A stretch of 64,000 nt of DNA from Prevotella sp. (GTDB lineage Bacteria > Bacteroidota > Bacteroidia > Bacteroidales > Bacteroidaceae). Positions 52,395 through 61,503 of the stretch are shown in pieces. Every line of letters starts with the position of its first letter. The stretch's first letter is position 1. The DNA is taken from positions 1-64,000 of the forward strand of contig JAILEG010000043.1 of NCBI GenBank assembly GCA_024688365.1, in the 5' to 3' direction. Under the pieces are notes generated by a model that was not told the DNA's origin, searched no databases, and worked only from the letters and a program-made list of their open reading frames with translations. The position numbers were made by a program, and so were the translations under genes.

Positions 52395-53339
52395 ATGTAC
52401 ATTCAGTGGAAGAGAATCATCATCACCGCACTTGACATCGTGCTGGCTGGCTATCTCGTCATGGCTGTCACCTCATGGAACAACCCTGACGGGAGCAATC
52501 AGCTATGTACCAAGGTGAACATCAACATCTCTGATGCCAACAACGCAGGATTCCTCACCGCTGAAGAAATAAAGCATATCCTGGAGAAAGACCACCTCTA
52601 CCCCCTCAACAAGAAGATGCAGAACATCAACCCACGCAGCATAGAGGAGGCTTTGAACGTGGGACCTTTCGTCAAGACCGCCCAATGCTTCAAGACCAAG
52701 AATGGGCATGTCAACATCAGCATCACCCAGCGTATGCCCATCATACGCATCAAGAGCCAGCATGGCGATGATTATTATCTGGACGACAATGGAGGCATCC
52801 TTCCCAACTCCAAGTACACCAGCGACCTGATTATCGCCTCTGGCAATATCAGCCGCCACTTTGCCAAGTTCTATATCGCCCCACTCGCCAAGACCATCAG
52901 CACATCACACTTCTGGCTGAACCAGATTGAGCAGATAAATGTCCTTCCCGACCACGGCATTGAGCTCGTACCCCGTGTGGGAGACCACATCATCTTCATC
53001 GGCTATCTGCCAGCAAACAGATACAAGTCCGTCCGTGACCGTGAGATATATGCCTTTGCCACGAGGAAACTCTCCCGACTTGAGAAGTTCTATCGCTACG
53101 GCCTGTCACAGGCGGGATGGAACAAGTACTCCTATATTGACGTGCAGTTCGACAACCAGATTATCTGCAAGAAACGAAACGCTGAGGCTGAACGCGCTGA
53201 GGCAAAGAAACTGAAGAAGGAAGCAAGTCTCAGCCAACAGGAACAGAGAGTGCGGACAGAGGAAGAAGAACGTGAGAAAGCCCGCAAGGAAGTAGAGCGG
53301 CAGGAGCACACCTCGGTCGAGGAAGGGCCTACAGAGTAG
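52395..53339 (+). CDS. ftsQ: FtsQ-like divisome protein with charged C-terminal extension
   Basis: A 314-residue bitopic protein. Short cytoplasmic start, one helix (IIITALDIVLAGYLVMAVTS, about 8-27), then a POTRA-like region (LTAEEIKHILEKDHLYPLNK then INPRSIEEAL) and a beta domain. The last 60 residues are a charged helix (NAEAERAEAKKLKKEASLSQ onward) not found in E. coli FtsQ. Identity rests partly on position between murC and ftsA. Confidence 0.85.
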   Translation: MYIQWKRIIITALDIVLAGYLVMAVTSWNNPDGSNQLCTKVNINISDANNAGFLTAEEIKHILEKDHLYPLNKKMQNINPRSIEEALNVGPFVKTAQCFKTKNGHVNISITQRMPIIRIKSQHGDDYYLDDNGGILPNSKYTSDLIIASGNISRHFAKFYIAPLAKTISTSHFWLNQIEQINVLPDHGIELVPRVGDHIIFIGYLPANRYKSVRDREIYAFATRKLSRLEKFYRYGLSQAGWNKYSYIDVQFDNQIICKKRNAEAERAEAKKLKKEASLSQQEQRVRTEEEEREKARKEVERQEHTSVEEGPTE

Positions 53340-53392
53340 CAGTCCACTTAGTTATTCCAGTATATAAAACAAGAAAACAATACTTAGCATAT

Positions 53393-54838
53393 ATGGCAGA
53401 ATTCATAGTAGCCATTGAATTAGGCTCATCAAAGATTACGGGAATTGCCGGAAAGAAGAACCTTGACGGCAGCATCTCCGTCCTTGCCGTTGTGAAGGAA
53501 GATGCCTCACAGTGCATCCGAAAGGGTGTAGTCTACAACATTGACAAGACCGGGCAGTGCCTCACCAGCATCATCAACAAGCTCAAGAAGCAGCTGAAGT
53601 ACGAGATTTCCCATGTCTATGTGGGCGTGGGAGGCCAGTCCATCCGCAGTGTACGCAACGTCATTGTCAAGGACCTGCCCACTGACACCATCATCACCAG
53701 CGACATGATCAACGAGCTGATGGATGCCAACCGCAACATGACTTATCCGGAACAGGAGATTCTCGATGCCGCCACACAGGAATACAAGGTCGACAACCAG
53801 TATTCCCTTGACCCTGTAGGCATCAAGGCGAGTCGCCTGGAGGGAAACTTCCTTAACATCCTCTGGCGGAAGTCATTCTACAACAACCTCAACAGCTGCT
53901 TCGAGAAGGCAGGCATCGCTATCGCCGAGATGTATCTCGCACCGCTCGCCCTGGCCGATGGCGTGCTGAGCGAGGCTGAGAAGCGTGGCGGCTGTGTGCT
54001 GGTCGACCTGGGTGCCGACACCACTACCGTCTCCGTCTATTACAAGAACATCCTCCGTCATCTCGCCGTCATCCCATTGGGCAGCAGCAATATCACCAAG
54101 GACATTGCCAGCCTCCAGATGGAGGAAAAGGATGCCGAGGCCATGAAGCTGAAATATGGCTCAGCCTATACGGAGAACAACGAGATCGACAATACGCTCA
54201 AATACTCCATCGATCCTGAGCGCACCGTTGAGTGCCGCAAGTTCATCGAGATTGTTGAGGCACGTGCTGAGGAAATCATTGAGAACGTATGGTATCAGGT
54301 GCCTTCTGAGTACACTGACAAGCTCCTCGGCGGTATCATCCTTACCGGCGGCGGCATGAACCTCAAGAACATTGACCGTGCCTTCCGCAATATCACCCAC
54401 ATTGACAAGGTACGCAAGGCCAACTTCGTCACGCACACCATCACCTCAAGTAATGCTGACATCACGGCCCATCACGGAGACATGAACACCGTACTCGGCC
54501 TGCTCGCCAAGGGCGACATGAACTGCGCCGGAGCTGAATACAATCCCGCACAGAACTCGCTCTTCAACAACAGCGACCTCACCATGTCACCAACATCAGG
54601 CACACACACACCCTCTGGGGCATCCCGCCAGGGACAAGGCATCGTCCCCACACCCGAGGAGAAGAAGAAAGCCGAGGAGGAACGCCGCAAGCGCGAGGAA
54701 GAGGAGCGCAAGCAGCGTGAGGCAGAGGAGGAGAAGCAGCGCCAGATAGAAGAGGAGAAACGACGAAACAACTTCTGGCACAGGTTAGGCAGAAAGGTCA
54801 AGGAATTCGGTGGAAAAATGCTGGAGGAAGACGAATAG
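53393..54838 (+). CDS. ftsA: actin-like division protein FtsA
   Basis: A 481-residue actin-fold ATPase tethering FtsZ to the membrane. Motifs: VAIELGSSKITGIAGKKN (phosphate 1), VLVDLGADTTTVSVYYKN (phosphate 2), GGIILTGGGMNLKNID (adenosine). A linker and charged helix (about 425-460, RKREEEERKQREAEEEKQRQ) precede the terminal amphipathic helix NNFWHRLGRKVKEFGGKML, the likely membrane-targeting sequence. The charged helix is longer than in most FtsA proteins. Confidence 0.94.
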   Translation: MAEFIVAIELGSSKITGIAGKKNLDGSISVLAVVKEDASQCIRKGVVYNIDKTGQCLTSIINKLKKQLKYEISHVYVGVGGQSIRSVRNVIVKDLPTDTIITSDMINELMDANRNMTYPEQEILDAATQEYKVDNQYSLDPVGIKASRLEGNFLNILWRKSFYNNLNSCFEKAGIAIAEMYLAPLALADGVLSEAEKRGGCVLVDLGADTTTVSVYYKNILRHLAVIPLGSSNITKDIASLQMEEKDAEAMKLKYGSAYTENNEIDNTLKYSIDPERTVECRKFIEIVEARAEEIIENVWYQVPSEYTDKLLGGIILTGGGMNLKNIDRAFRNITHIDKVRKANFVTHTITSSNADITAHHGDMNTVLGLLAKGDMNCAGAEYNPAQNSLFNNSDLTMSPTSGTHTPSGASRQGQGIVPTPEEKKKAEEERRKREEEERKQREAEEEKQRQIEEEKRRNNFWHRLGRKVKEFGGKMLEEDE

Positions 54839-54897
54839 TCCCTCATCATGACCACAAAAAACAATATAGCAATCACTTTTTATAGACATATACTGTT

Positions 54898-56223
54898 ATG
54901 GCAGACAACAATCATAAGATAGACATATTAGACTTCGGTGACGGAGACGTAGCTGACAGCATCATCAAAGTCATCGGTGTAGGTGGTGGCGGGGGCAATG
55001 CCGTCAACCACATGTACCGTGAGGGCATACACGATGTGACGTTCGTACTCTGCAACACCGATGCCCAGGCTCTCAATGACTCACCTGTCCCCGTGCATCT
55101 GCAGCTGGGAAAGGAAGGGCTGGGAGCCGGCAACCGACCGGAGCGTGCCCGTCAGGCAGCCGAGGAGACCATTGACGACATCAAGAGCATGCTGGATGAT
55201 GGGACCAAGATGGCCTTCATCACCGCAGGCATGGGTGGTGGGACCGGTACTGGTGCCGCCCCTGTCATCGCACGTGTCAGCAAGGAGCTGGGTATCCTCA
55301 CCGTAGGCATCGTCACCATCCCCTTCCGTTTTGAGGGTGCCAAGAAGATTGACCAGGCACTCGATGGTGTTGAGGAGATGGCAAAGCACGTCGATGCCCT
55401 CTTGGTCATCAACAACGAACGTCTCCGTGAGATCTATCCTGAGCTGAGCCTGCTCGATGGCTTCCGCAAGGCTGACGACACACTGAGCGTGGCTGCCAAG
55501 AGCATTGCCGAGATTATCACCGTCCACGGTATCATGAACCTCGACTTCAATGATGTCAAGACCGTCCTCAAGGATGGTGGTGTCGCCATCATGTCAACCG
55601 GTTACGGTGAGGGCGAGGGGCGTGTCAAGCAGGCCATCGAGGACGCACTCAACTCACCGCTGCTCAACGACAACGATGTCTACAAGTCAAAGAAGATTCT
55701 GCTCTCCATCAACTTCAACAGCGACAACAAGGAGAACCCTGGTCTCACGATGGAGGAGATGGGCGATGTCACCGAGTTCATGAACCACTTCAGTGCCGAC
55801 TTCGAGCTGAAATGGGGTCTTGCCATCGATCCCGAGCTTGACAAGAAGGTCAAGGTGACTATCCTCGCCACAGGATTTGGCATCGAGGATGTCGACGGCA
55901 TGGGCAGCCACCTAAAGAAGCACACGCAGGAGGATGCAGCCCGCCTCGCCGAGGAAGAGGAGAAGGCTGCCGAGCGCCGTGACCGCCGTGAGCGTTTCTA
56001 CAAGGACAACAACAACTCACAGTACAAGCATCGTCCCCACATCTATCGCTTCACGGCTGACGAACTTGACAACGAGGATGTCATCCTCGCCGTCGAGAAC
56101 ACCCCTACCTACAAGCGTACCAAGCAGATGCTCAAGGACATCAAGCGCATCAGTACTCCTGAGCGGGAGCCCGATGAGCCGGATATGAAGGACACTGTCG
56201 AGGGTGTCATCAGCTTTGTCTGA
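54898..56223 (+). CDS. ftsZ: tubulin-like division GTPase FtsZ
   Basis: A 441-residue GTPase forming the Z-ring. Motifs: VGGGGGNAVNHMYREGI, AGMGGGTGTGAAPVIARVSK (tubulin signature, about 108-127), VTIPFRFEG, and the synergy loop NLDFNDVKTVLKDGG. The C-terminal linker is charged. The conserved FtsA-binding peptide seems to be ENTPTYKRTKQM, about 45 residues before the end; an extra tail (EREPDEPDMKDTVEGVISFV) follows. Last gene of the cluster, closed by a terminator. Confidence 0.96.
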   Translation: MADNNHKIDILDFGDGDVADSIIKVIGVGGGGGNAVNHMYREGIHDVTFVLCNTDAQALNDSPVPVHLQLGKEGLGAGNRPERARQAAEETIDDIKSMLDDGTKMAFITAGMGGGTGTGAAPVIARVSKELGILTVGIVTIPFRFEGAKKIDQALDGVEEMAKHVDALLVINNERLREIYPELSLLDGFRKADDTLSVAAKSIAEIITVHGIMNLDFNDVKTVLKDGGVAIMSTGYGEGEGRVKQAIEDALNSPLLNDNDVYKSKKILLSINFNSDNKENPGLTMEEMGDVTEFMNHFSADFELKWGLAIDPELDKKVKVTILATGFGIEDVDGMGSHLKKHTQEDAARLAEEEEKAAERRDRRERFYKDNNNSQYKHRPHIYRFTADELDNEDVILAVENTPTYKRTKQMLKDIKRISTPEREPDEPDMKDTVEGVISFV

Positions 56224-56270
56224 TTCCTTTCCTGCAACTGGCATCACATGCTGCCAACGCACCATATAAA

Positions 56271-56300
56271 GGCTGGATTCCTATGGACTCCAGCCTTTTT
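56271..56300 (+). terminator. terminator after ftsZ
   Basis: GGCTGGA (56271-56277), 11-base loop, TCCAGCC (56289-56295), then five T. Confidence 0.88.
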
Positions 56301-56348
56301 CCGTCAGAAAGCAATGCCAACCGAAGCCCTGTTGCGGCACATCTGAAC

Positions 56349-56436
56349 ATTTCCATACACGTAAAGAAATATTTCCATACACGTAAGGAAGAATTTCTCT
56401 ACGTGTATGGAAATCCGTCTATACACGCAGACAGAC
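56349..56436. repeat. 22-bp-period array D (4 units, one inverted)
   Basis: Units begin at 56349, 56371, 56393 and 56415, exactly 22 bp apart, sharing the core ATACACG. Units 1 and 2 start ATTTCCATACACGTAA. Unit 3 is the inverted form (ACGTGTATGGAAAT). Unit 4 is diverged (GTCTATACACGCAGAC). Each has self-complementary ends (ATTTC/GAAAT, TTCC/GGAA, GTCT/AGAC). It lies about 50 bp past the ftsZ terminator. Confidence 0.8.
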
Positions 56437-56686
56437 ATTATCAAGATGGCAAAAACAGACGAAATTGGGATAATGCCAAGCCGCTCATCAACTGATATTG
56501 AGCCATACATGCAATTATACAAATAAGAGAAACGTGAAACTTTCAGAAGTAGAAGAGAATAGCTGACTTAGCTGAAAAACTCTCTATAGACCTCAATATA
56601 CAACAGATATATTTCATCACTAAGAAACATATACACCAAAGACTTAATAAAACAGTTTAAAACTAATTACAAAAAGACACGTCAGA
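56437..56686. other. AT-rich intergenic stretch after array D
   Basis: I see no gene, terminator or structured element here, only low-complexity AT-rich DNA leading to the promoter at 56687. Confidence 0.5.
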
Positions 56687-56718
56687 TTTTGCATATCTGA
56701 AAAAACATTTTATATTTG
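56687..56718 (+). promoter_or_regulatory. promoter of the DUF1648 gene
   Basis: TTTTG (56687-56691), 19-bp spacer, TATATTTG (56711-56718), 43 bases before the ATG. Confidence 0.75.
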
Positions 56719-56761
56719 CACACAAGAATAAGGAGTAAATATATACTGGCTAAAAACATCT

Positions 56762-57190
56762 ATGATGACAAGCAGAACCATCCAAGTAGCTATAATCATA
56801 GCAACGGGCATACTTGCCGTTGCCCGCATTATCTATAGTCACAGTGACATCATATTGCATTGGGATCTTGCGGGCAACATCACTGACTATGGCCCAAGGT
56901 ATATCATCCTCCTTCTGCCTATCATATCAATCCTCCTTTTCCTCCTTCTAAAAAGCCAGGAAAAGAATCCATACGGGATTAATAAGATCAAAAGAATCCG
57001 CAGAAGTGAGAAAAACCAGGAGATACTCGTTCACTACCGCCGCAGGACAAGCATAGTAGTTCTCCTACTTATATTATACATCACAGCCTGTGCAGCCCAA
57101 TTCATTGCCTTGCACAATATATTCACATTTGGCTTCATTGCCATCATTCTGCTGTTATATATACAGATGTACAGAACAATTGAAAGGTAA
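56762..57190 (+). CDS. DUF1648-domain small membrane protein
   Basis: A 142-residue protein (second ATG at 56765 also possible) with four helices: near 5-23, 43-62, 90-110 and 115-135. The segment ILHWDLAGNITDYGPRYIIL matches the DUF1648 core 'P.H....G..D.YG.K' found in SdpI-related immunity-type proteins. Function unknown. Single gene with its own promoter and terminator. Confidence 0.75.
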   Translation: MMTSRTIQVAIIIATGILAVARIIYSHSDIILHWDLAGNITDYGPRYIILLLPIISILLFLLLKSQEKNPYGINKIKRIRRSEKNQEILVHYRRRTSIVVLLLILYITACAAQFIALHNIFTFGFIAIILLLYIQMYRTIER

Positions 57191-57229
57191 TGACAAACCA
57201 TTCCCAGGAAAAGAACGACGTTAACTTTC

Positions 57230-57261
57230 AGCCTGCCCATAAAAAGGGCAGGCTGTTCTTT
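57230..57261 (+). terminator. terminator after the DUF1648 gene
   Basis: AGCCTGCCC (57230-57238), loop ATAAAAA, GGGCAGGCT (57246-57254), then GTTCTTT. Confidence 0.85.
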
Positions 57262-57401
57262 GCAAGCAAAATGAAATAAGCCATCAAAACAAACCCCACA
57301 GAATCCTGAGGAATATATGAATTTTAAAGAACACAAGCCCAGACTTAAATACTATTTCCATTTAATGAGTCTGAAAACAAAAAGATATAAGATATTTTTT
57401 G

Positions 57402-57409
57402 TACCTTTG
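57402..57409 (+). promoter_or_regulatory. promoter -7 box of the restriction-modification pair
   Basis: TACCTTTG, 19 bases before the methyltransferase ATG. Confidence 0.6.
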
Positions 57410-57428
57410 CTAAACAAATAACAAATAT

Positions 57429-59375
57429 ATGAAGTCAAGTGACGCAAAAGAACTTACATTCTTTGAGGATATGGAAAGTGTAGACTATTCTTCCATAAGA
57501 GATATTTGTGCAAGTTTGAATTGCGAATATGGTACCCCAGCGTGGCCTGACAGATTTGGAGAGGCTATACATAAGTATATTAAAGATACTAAGATTCCTA
57601 AAATCAGGACACTAAGTCTGTTCTCCGGTGCAGGTGGATTGGACATAGGCTTCCATGATTTAGGATTTGACATTATTGAGTCTGTCGAGATTGAGAAGAA
57701 ATTCTGCAGCACCTTGATACAGAACTCGGGGACAGGCAAGAAGTTTCCATCCTCAAAACCTAATTGTATTGACATCAGAGAATATAGCGGTGACAATTTA
57801 GGGAACATAGATTTTATCATTGGGGGGCCTCCCTGCCAGACTTTTAGTGCGGCGGGAAGGCGTAAAGGAGGTGTTCTTGGCACATCAGATGCACGAGGAG
57901 TCCTTTTTCGAGAATATGTAAGGCTGCTGGAAAAACTACAGCCCAAGGGGTTTCTATTTGAGAATGTCTATGGCATCGTTGGTGCCCAAAAAGGAGAACC
58001 TTGGACTGAAATCAAAAACAGCTTTTCATCTATTGGATACAAGCTGTATTATAGAATACTGGATGCAGCAGATTACGGTGTTCCACAACATAGAGAAAGG
58101 CTCATCATCGTTGGAGTGAAAAAGGGAGAATTCAAATTTCCACGTCCAACACATGGATGTGACTCAAGGGACAATGAACCTTTTTACAATGCAGGAACAG
58201 CTATATCAGGCTTACAGCTTACTGAGGACGAGAAGAAAACAGGCATTAACGGAAGGTTTGGAGAACTCATATTCAACATACCACCAGGTTTAAATTATAG
58301 TTTCTATACTAAAGAGTTAGGACATCCCAGCCCTTTGTTTGCATGGCGGTCCAAGTTCTCAGATTTCATGTACAAAGCAGATCCTGACATGCCTGTCAGA
58401 ACTATCAAGGCACAAGGAGGTCAATATACCGGGCCACTACATTGGGACTCAAGGTATTTCGCATGCTCTGAGTTCAAAAGATTACAGACATTCCCCGATG
58501 ACTATCAGCTAAATGGGGTGAGGCAAGTTGTCATCCATCAGATTGGCAACTCCGTACCTCCGCAGCTTGCAAGAATGTTAGCTTTGGCTATAAGGGTACA
58601 AGTATTCAACACAAAATTCCCATTCCATTTAGAGTTACTGAATAGTTCTGCCAAACTATCGTTCCGGAAGAAGAAAAGAGAGCTGACTCAATATTATAGG
58701 AACAAGGCAAAGAAGGCAATAGAAGAGCTTTATCCTACAAAGGAGAAAATCTTATTAAATAACAGAAAGTTCTATCTGAGCTTGAACGATAAGTTTAAAT
58801 ATATAGAGTCGGAGCAAAAAGGGGATTACGAGGTATCGGTAAGGTGGAGCAGAGAGGCTCTGTCTATAAGCGTGCAGCCAACAACTCCAAGTAACGGAAT
58901 CACCCAAGTAACAATTACCCCAGCAGATTGCGAATGGAATATTCCTGTCCGAATTATCAAATTAACAATTATTGGAAGTGAATGGAAGAACGTGACCGCT
59001 GGTTGGAAAGTATTAGACAGGATGCTGATAGACAACAAACTGAAAGCTGACCTTATACAATTGAACGGTTACTATCAATATGGCTCAGATTTAGTGTGCA
59101 AGCTGGACACCAAGGTTCTAGACAGGCTAAACATCATGCAGCCTATATACAGTGGTTTGGCAGTAAGCAAAAATCTTACCACAACAGAGCTGGCACAATT
59201 ATTTGACATTAAAGAAAGCGATGTAATGTATTGTGCTAAGTGGTTGAGAACGCTTGGGTATGAGATTCGTAATAACCATACGAACCCCCAGCTACCTGAG
59301 AACGTATGGCTGATACCATATAAATTCCCCACCTTACTGCCAGAAAGCGTACAGTTATATAAACAACTTGATTAG
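57429..59375 (+). CDS. DNA cytosine-5 methyltransferase with extra C-terminal region
   Basis: A 648-residue protein. The C5-methyltransferase motifs are complete: I LSLFSGAGGLDIGF (about 62-75), IV IIGGPPCQTFSAAGRRKGG with catalytic Cys near 136, VI FLFENVYG, VIII YGVPQHRERLIIVGVKKG (about 215-232), and IX/X FKRLQTFPDDYQ with HQIGNSVPPQLARML (to about 385). An N-terminal extension of about 60 residues and about 260 C-terminal residues (with LTTTELAQLFDIKESDVMYC, winged-helix-like) are beyond the normal core. It protects DNA from the nuclease encoded next. AT-rich relative to flanking ftsZ and recO, consistent with horizontal transfer. Confidence 0.92.
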   Translation: MKSSDAKELTFFEDMESVDYSSIRDICASLNCEYGTPAWPDRFGEAIHKYIKDTKIPKIRTLSLFSGAGGLDIGFHDLGFDIIESVEIEKKFCSTLIQNSGTGKKFPSSKPNCIDIREYSGDNLGNIDFIIGGPPCQTFSAAGRRKGGVLGTSDARGVLFREYVRLLEKLQPKGFLFENVYGIVGAQKGEPWTEIKNSFSSIGYKLYYRILDAADYGVPQHRERLIIVGVKKGEFKFPRPTHGCDSRDNEPFYNAGTAISGLQLTEDEKKTGINGRFGELIFNIPPGLNYSFYTKELGHPSPLFAWRSKFSDFMYKADPDMPVRTIKAQGGQYTGPLHWDSRYFACSEFKRLQTFPDDYQLNGVRQVVIHQIGNSVPPQLARMLALAIRVQVFNTKFPFHLELLNSSAKLSFRKKKRELTQYYRNKAKKAIEELYPTKEKILLNNRKFYLSLNDKFKYIESEQKGDYEVSVRWSREALSISVQPTTPSNGITQVTITPADCEWNIPVRIIKLTIIGSEWKNVTAGWKVLDRMLIDNKLKADLIQLNGYYQYGSDLVCKLDTKVLDRLNIMQPIYSGLAVSKNLTTTELAQLFDIKESDVMYCAKWLRTLGYEIRNNHTNPQLPENVWLIPYKFPTLLPESVQLYKQLD

Positions 59376-59376
59376 G

Positions 59377-60654
59377 ATGAACGAAAAAGATCTTCATTTA
59401 GATGTATATACTGACCGCAGTATTTTCTACTACAATGGTAAAGCCACGGTGTTTGAAGAAGGCAAACAAAGCGTAGGCGCACAAAAGCGATATAAAAAAG
59501 TCACAGAAGAACTCACCAAGGGATATTTGGAAGACCTGTATAAGGTCTGCGGACAAATTGACACCAGTTCTTTGGATGAAAGCACAAAATCGCTTCTCAC
59601 AACTTTGGTCGATGGTATAACGAGTGAAACAGGAAGAGCGTTAGCCGGCCTGACTTTCCTGCAAATCACAATAAAGTCAATTGTACCAGAACAATCTGTC
59701 AGGTTGCATAAAGGAAGTTCTCGAAGTGGTAGTTTCTCTTGGAAAGAAGGAATATCCTTACGGACTATAGACAGCACCTTCATCACACCATTCTTACGAG
59801 AGAAGAAACTGCTCAATATGAACAAATATGGATTTATGATGACCCGTTCATTGGCCGAAAATTATCCCTATTCGCAATTATACAAAGCAGAGATGCGTGG
59901 GCCCTTTGGGACTTGGATTAAAATAATAGACCTGATAGAAAACACGTCATTAGACTTCAAAGCACTACTGGCATATCTTATGTCGCTTCTGATAAATCGC
60001 TCTGCGCATTTTAAAGAGTTATCTGACAGTGTTCTGAATAAACTTAATGTTCTTTCCAAGGACTACTCGTATGAGGAAGTAGAAAACCTACTCATTGGTT
60101 TTTGCTCAAGCACCCAATATTCGGCAAGGGCATTTGAAGTTGTGATACACGGCTTTATGCAAGCTTATGTGGAGAATGGCCTGACCGATCTGAGCTTAGC
60201 CCCTATGTCACAGATGAGAAGTGCCAATAAAAAGTATGGAAATATTGGAGATATAGAACTAAAGGATGGACCCATCATTATGGAGGCATGGGATGCGAAA
60301 TATGGCAAGAGTTATCTTTATGACGAACTGAATGAGCTGCAAGATAAACTTTTACAAAAACCAGGCGTAAAGATTGCAGGTTTTATTGTCAACGATTTTC
60401 TGGACCTAAAAGATGAAATAAAAGAAAAAAGCGATGATGTCTCTGCGATGACGGGAACTGAGATCCAGCTGTTCACTTTTAGAGATTGGACAAAGTATAA
60501 GCTCAAGTCTGTCTCAAACACAATGGTTCAGCAAATGGGAATGGATTGGCTAAAAGCTGTTGTGGAGACATTTGCCTTAAAACGTTTAGACATAGCTCCA
60601 ATAGATGAACCGTGTGAAAAGTGGTTGACAGATATTGGAAATCTTTTGGACTAA
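59377..60654 (+). CDS. probable type II restriction endonuclease
   Basis: 425 residues from ATG 59377, one base after the methyltransferase TAG; an in-frame TTG at 59368 is less likely. No named family is recognised. The segment GPIIMEAWDAKYGKSYLYDE has an acidic cluster plus D-A-K (about 306-308), a plausible PD-(D/E)xK nuclease site. Its position directly after a C5 methyltransferase and its AT-rich composition support a restriction role. It ends 13 bp from recO (convergent). It could also be an accessory protein. Confidence 0.65.
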   Translation: MNEKDLHLDVYTDRSIFYYNGKATVFEEGKQSVGAQKRYKKVTEELTKGYLEDLYKVCGQIDTSSLDESTKSLLTTLVDGITSETGRALAGLTFLQITIKSIVPEQSVRLHKGSSRSGSFSWKEGISLRTIDSTFITPFLREKKLLNMNKYGFMMTRSLAENYPYSQLYKAEMRGPFGTWIKIIDLIENTSLDFKALLAYLMSLLINRSAHFKELSDSVLNKLNVLSKDYSYEEVENLLIGFCSSTQYSARAFEVVIHGFMQAYVENGLTDLSLAPMSQMRSANKKYGNIGDIELKDGPIIMEAWDAKYGKSYLYDELNELQDKLLQKPGVKIAGFIVNDFLDLKDEIKEKSDDVSAMTGTEIQLFTFRDWTKYKLKSVSNTMVQQMGMDWLKAVVETFALKRLDIAPIDEPCEKWLTDIGNLLD

Positions 60655-60667
60655 AAGAACATCCCCT

Positions 60668-61393
60668 TCATCCAAACACCTCCCGCATCACCTGAAAGCT
60701 CTTCAGCTCGGGCATATCCGGCACATGGATACGGTAATAGCGCAGGACGGTCTCGGCAATGCGGTTACGGTCATGGCGAGAGAGGCGGAAGAGGTGCATA
60801 TTCTCATAGTCCATGCGCATAAGCAGGCTGATACCGGATGCCTCGGCGGGAAGGAGATAATCAGGATGCAGAGGAGCATGGCCGCAGAAGGTGGCATTGC
60901 GCAGGTCGAACCAGGCACCGGGGCGATAGGCTTCCAGGTTAGGATAGAAACCCACGAAACGGCTCAGGCGCATCATGAAGACGAGATGGAAATTGGCATA
61001 TTCACGCTCAGCCTCATCCAACCATTCCATACTCGTCAGCACATAATTGTAAAGGTAGGGATTCTGCTGCTCCCCCCGGGTCACATAATAAAGGAACTCA
61101 GAAAGAAAGAGAAGGATGGCCGACTTCACAGGATCAAAGGGAATGGAAGCATAGGGATGCAGGAGACGCACCTCCCTGATACGCTGCAGACTGACCCGCT
61201 GGCGGAAATCAAACTCAAGCTCAAGCAAGCTAAGCGGCTGGAAGTACTGCTTCTTGATCTTGCCCTTTGAGGTCTTAGGGATATGCGTCATGAAGGATAC
61301 ACGCCCCTCCGCCTCGGTGAACATATCGACAATGAGCGATGACTCCCCGAACTTCAGACTTCTCAGAACTATAGCTTTAGACTTCAGAATCAT
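60668..61393 (-). CDS. recO: DNA repair protein RecO
   Basis: 241 residues from ATG 61393 (MILKSKAIVLRSLKF); the frame opens 8 codons earlier but the RecO family begins at MILKSKAIV. OB-fold N-terminus (SLIVDMFTEAEGRVSFMTHI), helical C-terminus (FLSEFLYYVTRGEQQNPYLY). RecO loads RecA with RecR and anneals ssDNA. Bacteroidetes RecO often lacks the zinc cysteines, as here. Own promoter at 61407-61414. Confidence 0.92.
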   Translation of the reverse strand: MILKSKAIVLRSLKFGESSLIVDMFTEAEGRVSFMTHIPKTSKGKIKKQYFQPLSLLELEFDFRQRVSLQRIREVRLLHPYASIPFDPVKSAILLFLSEFLYYVTRGEQQNPYLYNYVLTSMEWLDEAEREYANFHLVFMMRLSRFVGFYPNLEAYRPGAWFDLRNATFCGHAPLHPDYLLPAEASGISLLMRMDYENMHLFRLSRHDRNRIAETVLRYYRIHVPDMPELKSFQVMREVFG

Positions 61394-61406
61394 ATTGAAA
61401 GTACTG

Positions 61407-61414
61407 CAAAAGTA
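61407..61414 (-). promoter_or_regulatory. promoter -7 box of recO
   Basis: Minus-strand TACTTTTG, about 14 bases before the chosen start. Confidence 0.55.
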
Positions 61415-61453
61415 CAAAATTACAGTGTTTTACAGAAATTTATCCTACAAAAG

Positions 61454-61485
61454 TTTGGCCAAATGAAATAAATAGGCTACCTTTG
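61454..61485 (+). promoter_or_regulatory. promoter of tRNA-Glu and rpsT
   Basis: TTTG (61454-61457), 20-bp spacer, TACCTTTG (61478-61485), 18 bases before the tRNA. Confidence 0.85.
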
Positions 61486-61503
61486 CACCCGCAATTTGAC
61501 TAC

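Noticed and set aside
56283..56495. Small plus-strand ORF after ftsZ
   Set aside because: It is the 22-bp array D and the terminator read as protein; no ribosome-binding site or coding bias.
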